64,000 bases of DNA from BOG-908 sp965198825 (GCA_965198825.1 CBDAQB010000003.1:62001-126000); one strand, 5' to 3'. Shown: positions 36,672-45,522, counted from the first letter of the stretch. Program-made: numbers and translations. Notes: generated by a model from the letters alone, not told the origin.

Positions 36672-37543
36672 GCCGCCCACGATGCGACGATCGATCCGAC
36701 CCGGCGCAGCACCGCCTCGCGCCCCTCCATGGAAGTCGGGCCGTCCTGGTAGTAGGCGGCGACGAGGAGCGGGGCGCGTCCAGGTGGGCGGATGATGGCC
36801 AGATCGTTGGTCTGCGTGTTCCCCGTGCCGGTCTTGTCGCCGGCGGTCCAGCCGGACGGAAGCCCGGCACGCAGCCGGTGGCGGCCGGTCGTGCAAGCGC
36901 TCATCCAGTCCTCCAGCATCGTCCGCAGCGCGGGGCCCAGCGCCCGGCCGAGCAGGATGGCGCGCATCGAGCCGACCATCGCGCGTGGCGTCGTGGTGTC
37001 GAATTCCCCATCAGGATCGTTCAGGGCGAGTTCGATCCTGTCAAGCCGGGTGATCCCGTCGCCGATACCGCGGGCGAACCGGGTGACGCCCGCGGGGCCG
37101 CCCGACGCCGCGAGCAGGAGGTTGGCGGCCGTGTTGTCGCTGACCTCGACGATCGCGCGGCACAGGGTGCCAACGGACAGAACGCCTTCGGCGACGTGGG
37201 CACGCGACACCGGCGCGTTGCCGAGGAGGTCGGCGGCCGTGTAGGGCACCCGCCGATCCAGCCTCTCCACGCCAGACGCGACCCCCGCCAGCACCGCGGC
37301 GGCGAGGAGGAGCTTGAAGGTGCTGCACATCAGGAAGCGCTCGTCGGCGCGGTGGTCGAGGGTACGCCCACTGCCTGTGTCCAAGGCGTGCACGCCGAGC
37401 CGGCCGCCGCTCGCCCGTTCAAGCAACGTCAGCGCATCCACCGGGTCGGCCGGGCGGGCAGCCACCGGCAACAGCGCGGACGACAAGCCCGCGAGGACGT
37501 CACGGCGGCCGGGACTCCGGAAAATTGGAAGCAAGGTGCTCAT
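36668..37543 (-). CDS. class A beta-lactamase
   Basis: A 291-residue protein. The N-terminus SPGRRDVLAGLSSALLPVAA is a twin-arginine-type export signal. All class A motifs are present: CSTFKLL (catalytic Ser and Lys), VSDNTAANLLL (SDN loop), DRIELALND (the Glu of the omega loop) and GDKTGTG. A Cys precedes the catalytic Ser, as in some carbapenemases, but the usual partner Cys after KTG is absent. It should hydrolyse beta-lactams in the periplasm; spectrum cannot be read. It lies between the DUF1697 gene (10 bases upstream) and the phosphotransferase gene (overlap). Confidence 0.92.
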   Translation of the reverse strand: MSTLLPIFRSPGRRDVLAGLSSALLPVAARPADPVDALTLLERASGGRLGVHALDTGSGRTLDHRADERFLMCSTFKLLLAAAVLAGVASGVERLDRRVPYTAADLLGNAPVSRAHVAEGVLSVGTLCRAIVEVSDNTAANLLLAASGGPAGVTRFARGIGDGITRLDRIELALNDPDGEFDTTTPRAMVGSMRAILLGRALGPALRTMLEDWMSACTTGRHRLRAGLPSGWTAGDKTGTGNTQTNDLAIIRPPGRAPLLVAAYYQDGPTSMEGREAVLRRVGSIVASWAA

Positions 37544-37553
37544 CCCGCGGCTT

Positions 37554-38087
37554 TCACGCTGTGCGGCCCACCCGTCCTCCGGCCGCCATCCAGGCCAGCC
37601 GGGAGACGGTGTTCATGTTGCGCGCCGTCCCGGTGGTGGCGGCCGTAATCCGGAGCTTCGTGGTCGCCATGCCGGATCCGTAATGCACGTAGATTTCCCG
37701 CTTGCCGAGGGCCAGCTCCTCGTTTGGAGCGCGGCCAACCGCGCAATCCAGCATGGCCTGAGCTGGCGGGCCGTCGAGGAATATCGCAATTACGCGCTTG
37801 CCCGGCGCATCCGGGAACGGGTTGCCCGCCACGACCCTGGCCATTTCGGCGGCGGTGCGCACCGATACTCCCACCTTCTTGCCGGCAATGGCCAGGAGGC
37901 CCGCCTCGATCGCCGCCCTCACCTCCGCCTCGGACCCATCGCTCCGGAACACGACGTTGCCGCTGGCGATGTACGTGCGCACGTCGTCCAGCCCCGCGGC
38001 TTGGCAAAGGGCCTCCAGATCGCGCATGGCCAGCTTGCCGGTGCCTCCCACGTTCACCGCGCGCAGCAGCGCCACGAACGATGTCAT
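37554..38087 (-). CDS. DUF1697 family protein
   Basis: This 177-residue protein matches DUF1697: VALLRAVNVGGTGKLAMRDL, EALCQAAGLDDVRTYIASGN, VVFRSDG and the C-terminal TAARNMNTVSRL-type ending (TTGTARNMNTVSRLAWMA). No biochemical role is established for the family. It is the first gene of the three-gene minus-strand operon with the beta-lactamase and the kinase, so its promoter must lie in 38088-38340. Confidence 0.88.
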   Translation of the reverse strand: MTSFVALLRAVNVGGTGKLAMRDLEALCQAAGLDDVRTYIASGNVVFRSDGSEAEVRAAIEAGLLAIAGKKVGVSVRTAAEMARVVAGNPFPDAPGKRVIAIFLDGPPAQAMLDCAVGRAPNEELALGKREIYVHYGSGMATTKLRITAATTGTARNMNTVSRLAWMAAGGRVGRTA

Positions 38088-38340
38088 CGCCCGTTCGATT
38101 CAACAAACAGCCCCGTCCGCGAAGTCCGCATCATCCCCGGACATGTCCTAGACCTTGAGCGGTTGGAAATGAACGGCACGGCGATCCGACATGCGGGCTC
38201 GCTCATGGAGTACCGACGGGGACACCCCTCCGCTGACCGCGGAGTCGACGCGGACTCGGTCGGGATAGCCTGCCAACTCGTCGGTCTTGCGAAACGTCGA
38301 TCAACACCGCATGGATGTGCCGAATGGGAGGTCGCATGCA

Positions 38341-39255
38341 ATGAGTTCTCGCCGGGGCTCCGGCCGGGCCGTCACGAATGCGCACGCGAAGTGGGTCGAT
38401 GCGGCGGAGCTGGCCGCGCTCGTGCGCGACCATTACGGCACGAAGACGCTGATGATCGACCGCGAGGTCGCCGAACGATTGCTCGCGATGAACACCGGCA
38501 ACCGCAGGGTGAACAAGCGAAAGCTCCAGCAGCTCATCGACCAGATGCGGTCCGGGGAATTCGAGAATACCGGGGAGCCGGTGATCGTGTCAGTGGAGGG
38601 CGTGGTGAACAATGGCCAGCACCGTCTCATGGCCGTCGTCGAGGCCGACGCGGTGCTCGACATGGACGTGCGCTTCGGCATCCCGCGGAAGGCCTTCTCC
38701 AAGACCGATACCGGCGCACCCCGAACGGGTGCCGACGTGCTCTCCATCAAGGGCGTGCAGGCCGGATCCCAGGTTGCTTCGACCGTCAGGCTGCTGGTCC
38801 TCTACGAGCGCGGGCTGCCGGAATCGATACGCGGCTTCGTCAGCAACGACGAGGTGTCGCGCGCCTACGATCGCTGGCAGGATGTCGAGCAGGTGGTGGC
38901 CGAGGTGAACAAGCACGCCTTCCCGAAGGCGGTGCGGAGCACCCCTTTCTACGCGACCGCGTTCCTGGCGTCGCGCACGCCCCAGAAGGGTAAGCTGGAA
39001 CGCTGGCTCGACGCGGTGGCGACGGGATTGGACGTGGCCCGCGACCACCCGGCCTACCAACTGCGCGAGCGGCTGATGCGGGGCGTCGATGCACCGGTCG
39101 GCACGCGCGAGGGCCAGCTTGAGCGGTTCGCCCTCATGATCAAGAGCTGGAATCTTTGGGCCAAGGGTGAGACCGTGACGATGCGGGAGTTCCGCTGGAC
39201 GGCGACAGGCAGGTCCGCGGAACCGTTCCCCAGGGCGTCGGGTGCCAAGCTATAG
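38341..39255 (+). CDS. ParB/sulfiredoxin-fold protein
   Basis: About 304 residues from ATG 38341, preceded by GGGAGG; an ATG 54 bases upstream is possible. The N-terminal half resembles ParB-type nuclease domains: TLMIDREVAERLLAMN, KRKLQQLIDQMRSGEFENTG and VNNGQHRLMAVVEADAV, the last equivalent to the NGQHR box. The remaining half is helical and unrecognised. Stand-alone ParB-like proteins are frequent in prophages and mobile islands. It diverges from the DUF1697-led operon. Confidence 0.75.
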   Translation: MSSRRGSGRAVTNAHAKWVDAAELAALVRDHYGTKTLMIDREVAERLLAMNTGNRRVNKRKLQQLIDQMRSGEFENTGEPVIVSVEGVVNNGQHRLMAVVEADAVLDMDVRFGIPRKAFSKTDTGAPRTGADVLSIKGVQAGSQVASTVRLLVLYERGLPESIRGFVSNDEVSRAYDRWQDVEQVVAEVNKHAFPKAVRSTPFYATAFLASRTPQKGKLERWLDAVATGLDVARDHPAYQLRERLMRGVDAPVGTREGQLERFALMIKSWNLWAKGETVTMREFRWTATGRSAEPFPRASGAKL

Positions 39256-39268
39256 GGTCACTCGTCGA

Positions 39269-39790
39269 TCACGCTCGCGTCGACAGGGCGACGAGCTCTT
39301 CGGGCGTCGCGTAGGCTAGCAGCCTGCGCAGGGTCATCGCCGTGAACCATGCCTCGCGCTCGGAGCGGCTCGGCGATGGCTTCGGCACGAAGGCGTCATC
39401 GACGTGCTCCCAGCAAACCTCCTGCAGGACAGGGGGCACTACCGGTCGCAGTTGTCGCCAGGCCGCGAGCACCACGATCCAGGGCAGTCCCCTTCGTATC
39501 CCGTCGGGCAGCCCCGCCGCCGTGCAGGCATCGGCCGAGACCAGGACGTCGGGAGGACGGGGATTCCAGACCGCGTTCTCGAGCCTGCGCCCGGCGAACG
39601 GACGAAGCGGTTGCTCGTGGCAGCCGTGCCGGGCCGACATGAGCTTGCCGATGCCGCATGGCGAGGCGGTCTGCAGAGTGACGTCCACTCGTGCGACCTC
39701 GCGAATGGTGGATTTCCCGGCGTCGAGCAGCTCCGATCTGAATGCGAGCACACGCATCGTGCATTCGCGTGCTGGGATCGTGGTCGCCAA
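39269..39790 (-). CDS. unrecognised protein, end of a four-gene minus-strand set
   Basis: A 173-codon frame with a TTG start three bases after the upstream stop; an ATG at 39755-39757 is an alternative. The sequence has Trp/Pro-rich segments (RRGLPWIVVLAAWRQLRPVV) and no signal or clear membrane segment. No family was recognised. Its position directly behind the membrane-protein gene suggests one operon. Confidence 0.45.
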   Translation of the reverse strand: MATTIPARECTMRVLAFRSELLDAGKSTIREVARVDVTLQTASPCGIGKLMSARHGCHEQPLRPFAGRRLENAVWNPRPPDVLVSADACTAAGLPDGIRRGLPWIVVLAAWRQLRPVVPPVLQEVCWEHVDDAFVPKPSPSRSEREAWFTAMTLRRLLAYATPEELVALSTRA

Positions 39791-39793
39791 CGG

Positions 39794-40444
39794 TCAACGT
39801 GCCCCGCTGATCCTGGGAACCGCGGAACTCCGGCCGCTTCCGTCGACGTCTCGCGCCGTGTGGGCCATGATGCCGTCGGCGACACGGGCGGACGAGCGTT
39901 GGGACCCGGGGCTCTCGATCGGTGCCGGGAGGGCGCCGGGGAACGATCCCGCCGTCGGCTGCCCGACCGGCGCTTCGGTCGTGATGCTCGCGCCTATGCG
40001 GCAACCGCGACCCTCAAGCCCGCAGCTGGAGCTCGACACCATGCTGATGAAGGGTAGGAGGAAGACCAGCGATGCCGGGCACCATGCGCCCGCGAATGGC
40101 CGTGACGGCGTCCGGAAGCGTCCGCGCAGATATAGCCAACCGAATGGGAGGAGGGACCACAACGGGGAGGGCATAGGAATACCGCCCGGGTTCGACCGTG
40201 CGAGCGATCGCCTAACGGCGAGCACCAGGAGGGCCTGGACCGCGACCAGGAGCGGGACGGCCTCCTCGCGCAGGCCGCCGGGACCGCAGAGGACCATGAG
40301 GTTGACGACGATCGGGCTCGCGACCAGCAGGCACGCGAACTCCTCGCCATCGCGTGTCCCGAAGATCCCGAGCCAGGGATCGCCCGCCGGCCCGATCGAC
40401 AACCGATCGGCGTCGTGCCGGACACGGTCGACCGGGAGTCTCAT
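39794..40444 (-). CDS. hypothetical membrane protein
   Basis: A 216-codon frame with three or four hydrophobic stretches: EFACLLVASPIVVNLMVLCG, VPLLVAVQALLVLAV, LWSLLPFGWLYL and SLVFLLPFISMV. A Cys-Gly pair after the last one resembles a stalk into a small periplasmic tail. Its layout (membrane pairs plus a short aromatic 'FGWLYLRGR' turn) resembles the protein at 41382-42083 (FPPGYLLRRAR), suggesting related genes. Function unknown. Confidence 0.5.
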   Translation of the reverse strand: MRLPVDRVRHDADRLSIGPAGDPWLGIFGTRDGEEFACLLVASPIVVNLMVLCGPGGLREEAVPLLVAVQALLVLAVRRSLARSNPGGIPMPSPLWSLLPFGWLYLRGRFRTPSRPFAGAWCPASLVFLLPFISMVSSSSCGLEGRGCRIGASITTEAPVGQPTAGSFPGALPAPIESPGSQRSSARVADGIMAHTARDVDGSGRSSAVPRISGAR

Positions 40445-40512
40445 CGTCGTGATCCCGCCGGGCTTGGCCGACGCGGGCTCGACCCGTGGCGTGATCTTAT
40501 CGGGCGCACGGT

Positions 40513-41361
40513 CTACTTGCCTAGCGACCTGCCGCCGGGGCCGCCGGCTGCGGGCGGCTCGTCCGCATCGCAGCCGTTGGACCCGGCCCTCGCGTAGGCT
40601 GTTCCGGTCCAGGTGAATTCGAAGACGCAGACCCCACGCGACCGCGATTCGACGTCGCGGTATCCGGCGTGGCTAGTCTCCAGGATCCCGAGGTAGCCGG
40701 ACAGCAACGTCGCCCAGCCCGAGGGGCGCCTGGCGACCAGGTAGTCCAATTCGCCCATCGATCCGAGGCAGTCGCCCCCGTGCGGTTCGGTGAGGCCGAC
40801 CAGGCGGGCCACGGTGCCGGGCGAGACCGGTGCGTCGTGCACGTCGAGCCGGAGGGTGTCGCCCGGACAGGCCGCGCGCAGGTCACGGGTCTCACGGGCC
40901 ACGAAGCGTCCTGCGTCCAGCGATTCGCGATCGGAAAGCCCCGGCGTGGTCGACGCGTCGATCGCCCGCTGGCCGCCCACCAGGGCCGCCTCCGGGGTGG
41001 GCGGCACCGGAACGCCTCGCAGTTGCATCGCGGGCGCGGGCACGAGGTCGTTCCGGGCGAGTAGGCAGTGACCATACGACTCGTCGTACATCTCCTGCAG
41101 CCGGGCGTTGACGGCCTCCATCCGGCCGATGGTGACCGCGCCGGTGTTCATTGCGTCCGCGACGGGTTGGAGCGCCGCGTCCGTCTCGGCCATGCACTCC
41201 CTCTTGTCGGCCTCCCACTCCCCGGCCGACTTGCCCCATCCCGGTCCCGCCGTGATCCGGGGCCCGATCGCTGTGGTGCAAGCGCAAGCCAGCATGGCCG
41301 GGATGACGGCCGCGGAAATCATCGCCCGGCCCCTGAGCGCGCGGCCGGACGGTCGCCGCAT
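40513..41361 (-). CDS. hypothetical lipoprotein
   Basis: About 282 residues from the ATG at 41359-41361. The N-terminus RALRGRAMISAAVIPAMLAC has a basic, hydrophobic signal and a lipobox (MLACAC), so it is probably lipid-anchored. The middle part is helical with several Cys (KRECMAETDAAL, ESYGHCLLARNDL). The C-terminal part, with GVCVFEFTWTGTAYARAG, resembles the tail of the short ORF at 49634-49846 (GTCTRTYSWDGRRYVASG). It lies between two membrane-protein genes. Function unknown. Confidence 0.6.
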   Translation of the reverse strand: MRRPSGRALRGRAMISAAVIPAMLACACTTAIGPRITAGPGWGKSAGEWEADKRECMAETDAALQPVADAMNTGAVTIGRMEAVNARLQEMYDESYGHCLLARNDLVPAPAMQLRGVPVPPTPEAALVGGQRAIDASTTPGLSDRESLDAGRFVARETRDLRAACPGDTLRLDVHDAPVSPGTVARLVGLTEPHGGDCLGSMGELDYLVARRPSGWATLLSGYLGILETSHAGYRDVESRSRGVCVFEFTWTGTAYARAGSNGCDADEPPAAGGPGGRSLGK

Positions 41362-41381
41362 GGCCAGGGTGAAACCGTGCC

Positions 41382-42083
41382 TCACTGCTGCAATTCCACG
41401 CGGACGATGACTTGCCCTTGCTGGAGTTCGAGGTCGTACTCGATCTGGTAGCCTTGCGTGTCCGATGCCTCCACCTTGCCGGTGCAATACTTCTTGACGG
41501 GCACGGGACCGGGCCCCTGGCCGATCTCGGTCTGCTCCGTAAGCGTCACCCCGCGGACGCCGGTGGTCCGGATGGCCCCGAGGTCGTCGAACACGTTCAG
41601 GACGTCCTGCATGATCGCGCGCTCGGCGCAGGCGGGCAGGACCGGATCCGCGCTGGTCGGCGCATCGGTGTATTTAGCGACGAGCGCGGTGCGGCCGATG
41701 AACGCGACGACGAAGCAGGCTACCGCGATCCAAGCCTGCGTACGCGGGGCTCCCAGCGCCCTGGCGCGCCGGAGGAGATAGCCCGGCGGGAAGAGAAACC
41801 ACGCGGTCGACGGCGTCGACGAGGACGGAATCCTCCCGGTCCGGACCAACCGCCGCTTGTCTGCGACGACCAGCGCGGCCGACGCGACGAGGGTCGCGAC
41901 CGAGATCGGTCCCAGGCTCACGCCCCAGGCGGCGGCCAAGGCGTAGCCCAGCAAGGTAGCGAAGGGCAGGAACGCGAGCGCCCAGGTCGCTCCCTCCGAT
42001 CCGTCATCCGTCAGCGCGAGCCCTACCGTGGCGCGGGGAGGCTGGCCTTGCCCCTCCGGGCCGTCCCCTTGCACTTGCGTCAT
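41382..42083 (-). CDS. hypothetical membrane-anchored protein
   Basis: About 233 residues from the ATG at 42081-42083. Two adjacent membrane segments (WALAFLPFATLLGYALAAAW, VATLVASAALVVAD), a conserved-looking linker (TAWFLFPPGYLLRRARALGA), then a third segment (WIAVACFVVAFIG) lead to a ~95-residue soluble C-terminus (LTEQTEIGQGPGPVPVKKYC, YQIEYDLELQQGQVIVRVEL). It is first of the four-gene minus-strand set and diverges from the CHC2 gene. Family not recognised. Confidence 0.55.
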   Translation of the reverse strand: MTQVQGDGPEGQGQPPRATVGLALTDDGSEGATWALAFLPFATLLGYALAAAWGVSLGPISVATLVASAALVVADKRRLVRTGRIPSSSTPSTAWFLFPPGYLLRRARALGAPRTQAWIAVACFVVAFIGRTALVAKYTDAPTSADPVLPACAERAIMQDVLNVFDDLGAIRTTGVRGVTLTEQTEIGQGPGPVPVKKYCTGKVEASDTQGYQIEYDLELQQGQVIVRVELQQ

Positions 42084-42156
42084 CGCGACGTCGCCCGACG
42101 CTCGGGGCCGAACGAGCGATCCTGGAAGCAGCGCATCGACAAGGTGAGCTCCTGTT

Positions 42157-42175
42157 TTATCCCAATAAAGGATAA
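42157..42175. promoter_or_regulatory. palindromic operator-like site in a divergent intergenic region
   Basis: TTATCC-CAATAAA-GGATAA is a perfect 6-base inverted repeat inside an AT-rich patch of otherwise GC-rich DNA, between the membrane-protein operon (minus) and the CHC2 gene (plus). The core TATCC-N7-GGATA also occurs at 61171-61187, in front of the recombinase operon. A regulator-binding site is inferred. Confidence 0.45.
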
Positions 42176-42355
42176 TCCTAGAGCGGGATATAGTCCATGG
42201 CTCGCGGTGACGAATCAGGAGTTCCGACGGTCGGCGGTCGGGCGTTCGGTCGAGCCCTTCCCGGCGGTGGCCAGGCGCCCGGTTGCAGCGGGCCCCACCC
42301 GACGGTGTCGCGATTGCGGACGACGCGGACGGGACGACGGGAGGAGCGGAATCGC

Positions 42356-42985
42356 ATGGCAAGCAGTAGCCTTTTCCTCGATCTGCTGAGGGAGCGGACG
42401 TCGATGCCGGACCTCGTCGGCCAATCGATCGATTTCGAGGGATCCGGTCGGGTGTTGAAGGGAAGGTGCCCGTTCCACGAAGGCGGCCTCCCGTCATTCT
42501 ACGCGTACGACCACGGCTTCCACTGCTTCGGGTGCGGCGCGCACGGCGACGCCATCGAATTCGTCGCGCGGACGCGGTCGGTCGCGACCGCAGAGGCGAT
42601 CGCCATCCTGGCGGCGACGTCCCGATCAGGCCCTTCGATCAGAGCCGAAAATGCATGCATTGGTGATCAATGCGCTATAGATCATCATCCCCGGTCGGTA
42701 TCGCGTCGGACCCCGCGCGCCAACGGCCCGTGGGGTCTCGAACACCAGCCTCGGCCGCCCAGCTACCTGATACTCCCACCCATGCTTTCGGCAGAGGCCA
42801 CGGCGCGCAAAGCGGCGCCGGACGTTCCGCTACATGAGTTGCGCGTCGCGTCCGGGATCCTGGCAACGCCCGCGCGCCCCACGCATCCGTGCGATGTCGT
42901 GGCCCGATCGCCGCCGCCTCGATCAACACGTTCGATTTGCCATCGGGGTGCATCCGGGCGACCCCGAGGTTCAGTGGTGTCGTGA
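42356..42985 (+). CDS. CHC2 zinc-finger (DnaG-primase-type) protein
   Basis: This starts at ATG 42356 with GGGAGGAG upstream. Residues about 1-100 form a primase zinc-binding domain: SMPDLVGQSIDFEGSGRVLK, CPFHEGGLPSFYAYDHG and FHCFGCGAHGDAIEFVAR, the C-x2-H...C-x2-C ligand set. After about residue 100 the sequence (from SRSGPSIRAENACIG) no longer looks like primase and passes through an AT-rich junction, so the gene is probably a truncated or short mobile-element version; full DnaG is ~600 residues. The family makes RNA primers for replication. Confidence 0.72.
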   Translation: MASSSLFLDLLRERTSMPDLVGQSIDFEGSGRVLKGRCPFHEGGLPSFYAYDHGFHCFGCGAHGDAIEFVARTRSVATAEAIAILAATSRSGPSIRAENACIGDQCAIDHHPRSVSRRTPRANGPWGLEHQPRPPSYLILPPMLSAEATARKAAPDVPLHELRVASGILATPARPTHPCDVVARSPPPRSTRSICHRGASGRPRGSVVS

Positions 42986-43732
42986 CGCGGAGAGCCCAAC
43001 GCTGAGAGTCCTTCGTTCCAGAGCTGCCATTCCCGGTACTGGCGATTGCGTGGAAGGAATGATTTCTCCTGCACGGATGGACGCAAGTTGGGGGGATCTG
43101 GTTTTGCATCCTGCAACGACCTTGCCCGTGTCGCTCGATCCCTTCCGGGGCCAGCGAGAGCTGCCCAATTGGTGAGGCCCACCCGTCCCGCCAATACCAG
43201 GAGGCGCACCATTCGCCTATACGGCGCTTCGGCAAGGGCCGCATAATGACGATCGGGCCGACGAGCCCGGGAAAGTCGGACAACCCGATGAGTTCGAGGT
43301 CGTGCACGGCCTGAGCCTCTCGGCGGGATCGGGACTCGGTCCGTCCGGTCTTCCACCGTCAGGAGAGCACGGATCCCGCAAATGCCGCGGTCTTCCGCGC
43401 GGCGTGTCGAACGCTTCGATCATCTCGCGATCGCCGCGCACGAAGATGCCGCCGGGATCGCGGGACGCGTGGAAGACCTCGACGCCGTGGTGGCGTCCAT
43501 GCGGTCATGCCCGCCGTGTCCCGGGATTGCCGCTCCGCATCGTTCGGCCTCCGGCGATCCCGTCCGGTGCGGACGCGCTTCAGCAGTGCGATCGCATCGC
43601 CCGCGGCGCGGGGGTTATCGGGCCGTCGGTGATAGTCACCGCTCGGACTGACGCGGAGCGGTGTCGGTTGCAAGCCCGGCGCTGACTGCGCCGGACCTTG
43701 CCCGGCCGACGGCGCCGCGCCAGGAAGACGCC
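42986..43732. other. interval without a supported gene
   Basis: A 210-codon minus-strand frame (42675-43307; start MHDLELIGLSDFPGLVGPIV) crosses this interval, but no family, membrane pattern or convincing ribosome site was seen, and it overlaps the CHC2 gene antisense. The rest up to the TetR start has no recognised content. Confidence 0.35.
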
Positions 43733-44318
43733 ATGGCTCGGAACGCGAGCGCGGTGCGGACGCGGGACACCAAGACGGCCGACGAGCTCAGGGCCGGCCG
43801 ACGATCGGCCATCATGCTGGCCGCGATCGCCGCATATGTGCGCAGCGGCTATCACGCCACGAGCGTCAAGGCCGTGTGTGCCGCGGTGGGCCTGACAGAG
43901 CGGTATTTCTACGAGTTGTTCGCAAACGGCGAAGACTTGCTCCAGGCCTGCTTCTTGGAGGTGACACAGGGCTTGCTCGCCCGCATGCGGCAGGCTGCAC
44001 GGCGGATATACCCTCGTCGATCGTCGAGCGGTGAGGGCCGGATTGCTCGTCTATTTCAACGACCTCCGGAGCAATCCCGCCGCTGCGCGGGTATTCCTGG
44101 TCGAGATGGACAACGTCAGCCCCGCCACGGAAGCGGCGGTATCCGCCGGCCTTGACCGGTTCGGGCAGCTCCTGATGAAGGTCCTGCACGAGGACCCCGA
44201 ACGGCGGTCAGGCCCGCCTGGGCGCGGGTTAATCTTGACATCTGGCGGGGCGGTGGGAACCCATCTGAACCGAATGCTGCGGAGCGACTGTATTGCAGCG
44301 CGAACATCCCGTCGATAG
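43733..44318 (+). pseudogene. TetR-family regulator, frameshifted
   Basis: From ATG 43733 the DNA-binding domain is clear (IMLAAIAAYVRSGYHATSVK, AVCAAVGLTERYFYELFANG, EDLLQACFLE). Near 44.0-44.03 kb the frame changes, and the ligand-binding half continues in another frame (VRAGLLVYFNDLRSNPAAAR, VFLVEMDNVSPATEAAVSAG, LDRFGQLLMKVLHEDPERRS). The 3' end is disturbed where it meets the IS66 remnant. It is unlikely to be functional. Confidence 0.8.
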
Positions 44319-44640
44319 CCAACGTTGGCTAGACTTGGGGTCAGCCTTCTCGGGCTCTAGCGCAGGCTCAGATGCGGGCCGACGAGCTTCAGCGCGAGCA
44401 AGGTCGGCGTCGAGGTCCTCCAGGCCCAGGTGGAACTGATCGGTATCCAGCTTCTCGGATCGGCCGCCGGATTGGGCGCGCTGAAATTGCTTGATGATCA
44501 GGCGCAGCCGATCCACCTCGACGCGGCTCTCATCCATGGCACTGGCCAGATCGCGCATGAGCTGGTGGAGCACATCGACGTCGCGCGGCAGGGCATCAAG
44601 CGAGGCGCACGCCCGATCATTGCAAATCTGCGCGAAGCCG
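44316..44640 (-). pseudogene. tnpC: IS66 TnpC, 5' fragment
   Basis: The frame contains LDALPRDVDVLHQLMRDLAS, MDESRVEVDRLRLIIKQFQR and SEKLDTDQFHLGLEDLDADL, the coiled-coil N-terminus of TnpC. It ends shortly after ALEPEKADP, where it meets unrelated DNA. No clear start codon remains between it and tnpB. Confidence 0.8.
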
Positions 44641-44657
44641 TACCAGCCAAATCGGCG

Positions 44658-45012
44658 CTACCCGGCGATTACTGGCTCCCAGGTTCTGACGGGGGTGCGC
44701 CACTCCAGCCCCTCTGACAGCATCGATAGCTGGGCCGGGGACAGTGTAACGGTGCCGCCAGGAGCGTCGCGCGTCGTGGGCCATGTGGACTTGCCCTGGT
44801 CGAGCCGCTTGGCAAACAGGCACATGCCGTCCTGGTCATAATAAAGGATTTTAACTCTGTCGCTGCGCCGTCCTCGGAAGACAAAAATATGGCCGCTGAA
44901 CGGATTTTGCTGAAGTAGATCCTGCACAAGCATTGCGAGCCCGTCGAAGCCTTCGCATGTCTGTCGGACCAAGTGCGAGGAATACTCGAACGCCAGCAGG
45001 GATTGTCAGCAT
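44658..45012 (-). pseudogene. tnpB: IS66 TnpB, frameshifted
   Basis: The ATG at 45010-45012 overlaps the tnpA stop (TGATG) and opens MLTIPAGVRVFLALGPTDMR, the usual TnpB start. The frame is lost near 44.95 kb, and the rest appears in another frame (CEGFDGLAMLVQDLLQQNPF, GHIFVFRGRRSDRVKILYYD, DGMCLFAKRLDQG). A single-base-type change explains the break. Confidence 0.85.
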
Positions 45013-45419
45013 CAGACAGCGGCCAAAACAGATAGCACACGGCGGAGCGCATCGGCATCGACCTCACGGTCGACACGGACACGATGCCCATTTGCGAGTT
45101 CGATCTCGATGAGCCCCGATGCTGGCGGGCTTGTAGGCATTGACGGCACCGGGTCAGGTGCAGGAGTTGGCAATTGCAGCTGCTCGGGAACAATCTGCAC
45201 AGGAGCAAATGTTGCAGCCTTTATGGCCGCTGGAGGATGGCCGGATGGTGGTCCTGCAAGCTGGCGACGCCAACGGAGTAGAACACTCGTATGCACGCCA
45301 TACTTCCGCGCCACCCGCGATATGGAGCTACCCGCTCCAAACGTCTCCTCCACCAGCAGAAGCTTCTGATCCTCCGTCCAGCGCCGCCGCGGCTCGGCGC
45401 GCACCAGTATCTCCTGCAC
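45012..45419 (-). CDS. tnpA: IS66 accessory protein TnpA
   Basis: About 135 residues. The helix-turn-helix part reads EILVRAEPRRRWTEDQKLLL, VEETFGAGSSISRVARKYGV, HTSVLLRWRRQL, followed by a Pro/Ala-rich linker and the C-terminal LIEIELANGHRVRVDREVDA typical of IS66 TnpA. A GTG at 45417-45419 is taken as start, but the 5' end is uncertain because an earlier frame (from 45526) runs into it. Confidence 0.75.
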   Translation of the reverse strand: MQEILVRAEPRRRWTEDQKLLLVEETFGAGSSISRVARKYGVHTSVLLRWRRQLAGPPSGHPPAAIKAATFAPVQIVPEQLQLPTPAPDPVPSMPTSPPASGLIEIELANGHRVRVDREVDADALRRVLSVLAAV

Positions 45420-45522
45420 AGGATGAGGCAGGGGGGGTCTCCTAAGCGATAGTGCCAGCACTGGGACCGGCACTGTCGCTTGGGCGGACTCGGGAAAACG
45501 GCGACGGGCTCAAGCGAGCCGC

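Noticed and set aside
42675..43307. A 210-codon minus-strand ORF
   Set aside because: It is partly antisense to the CHC2 gene, has no recognised motif, and has only a weak ribosome site.
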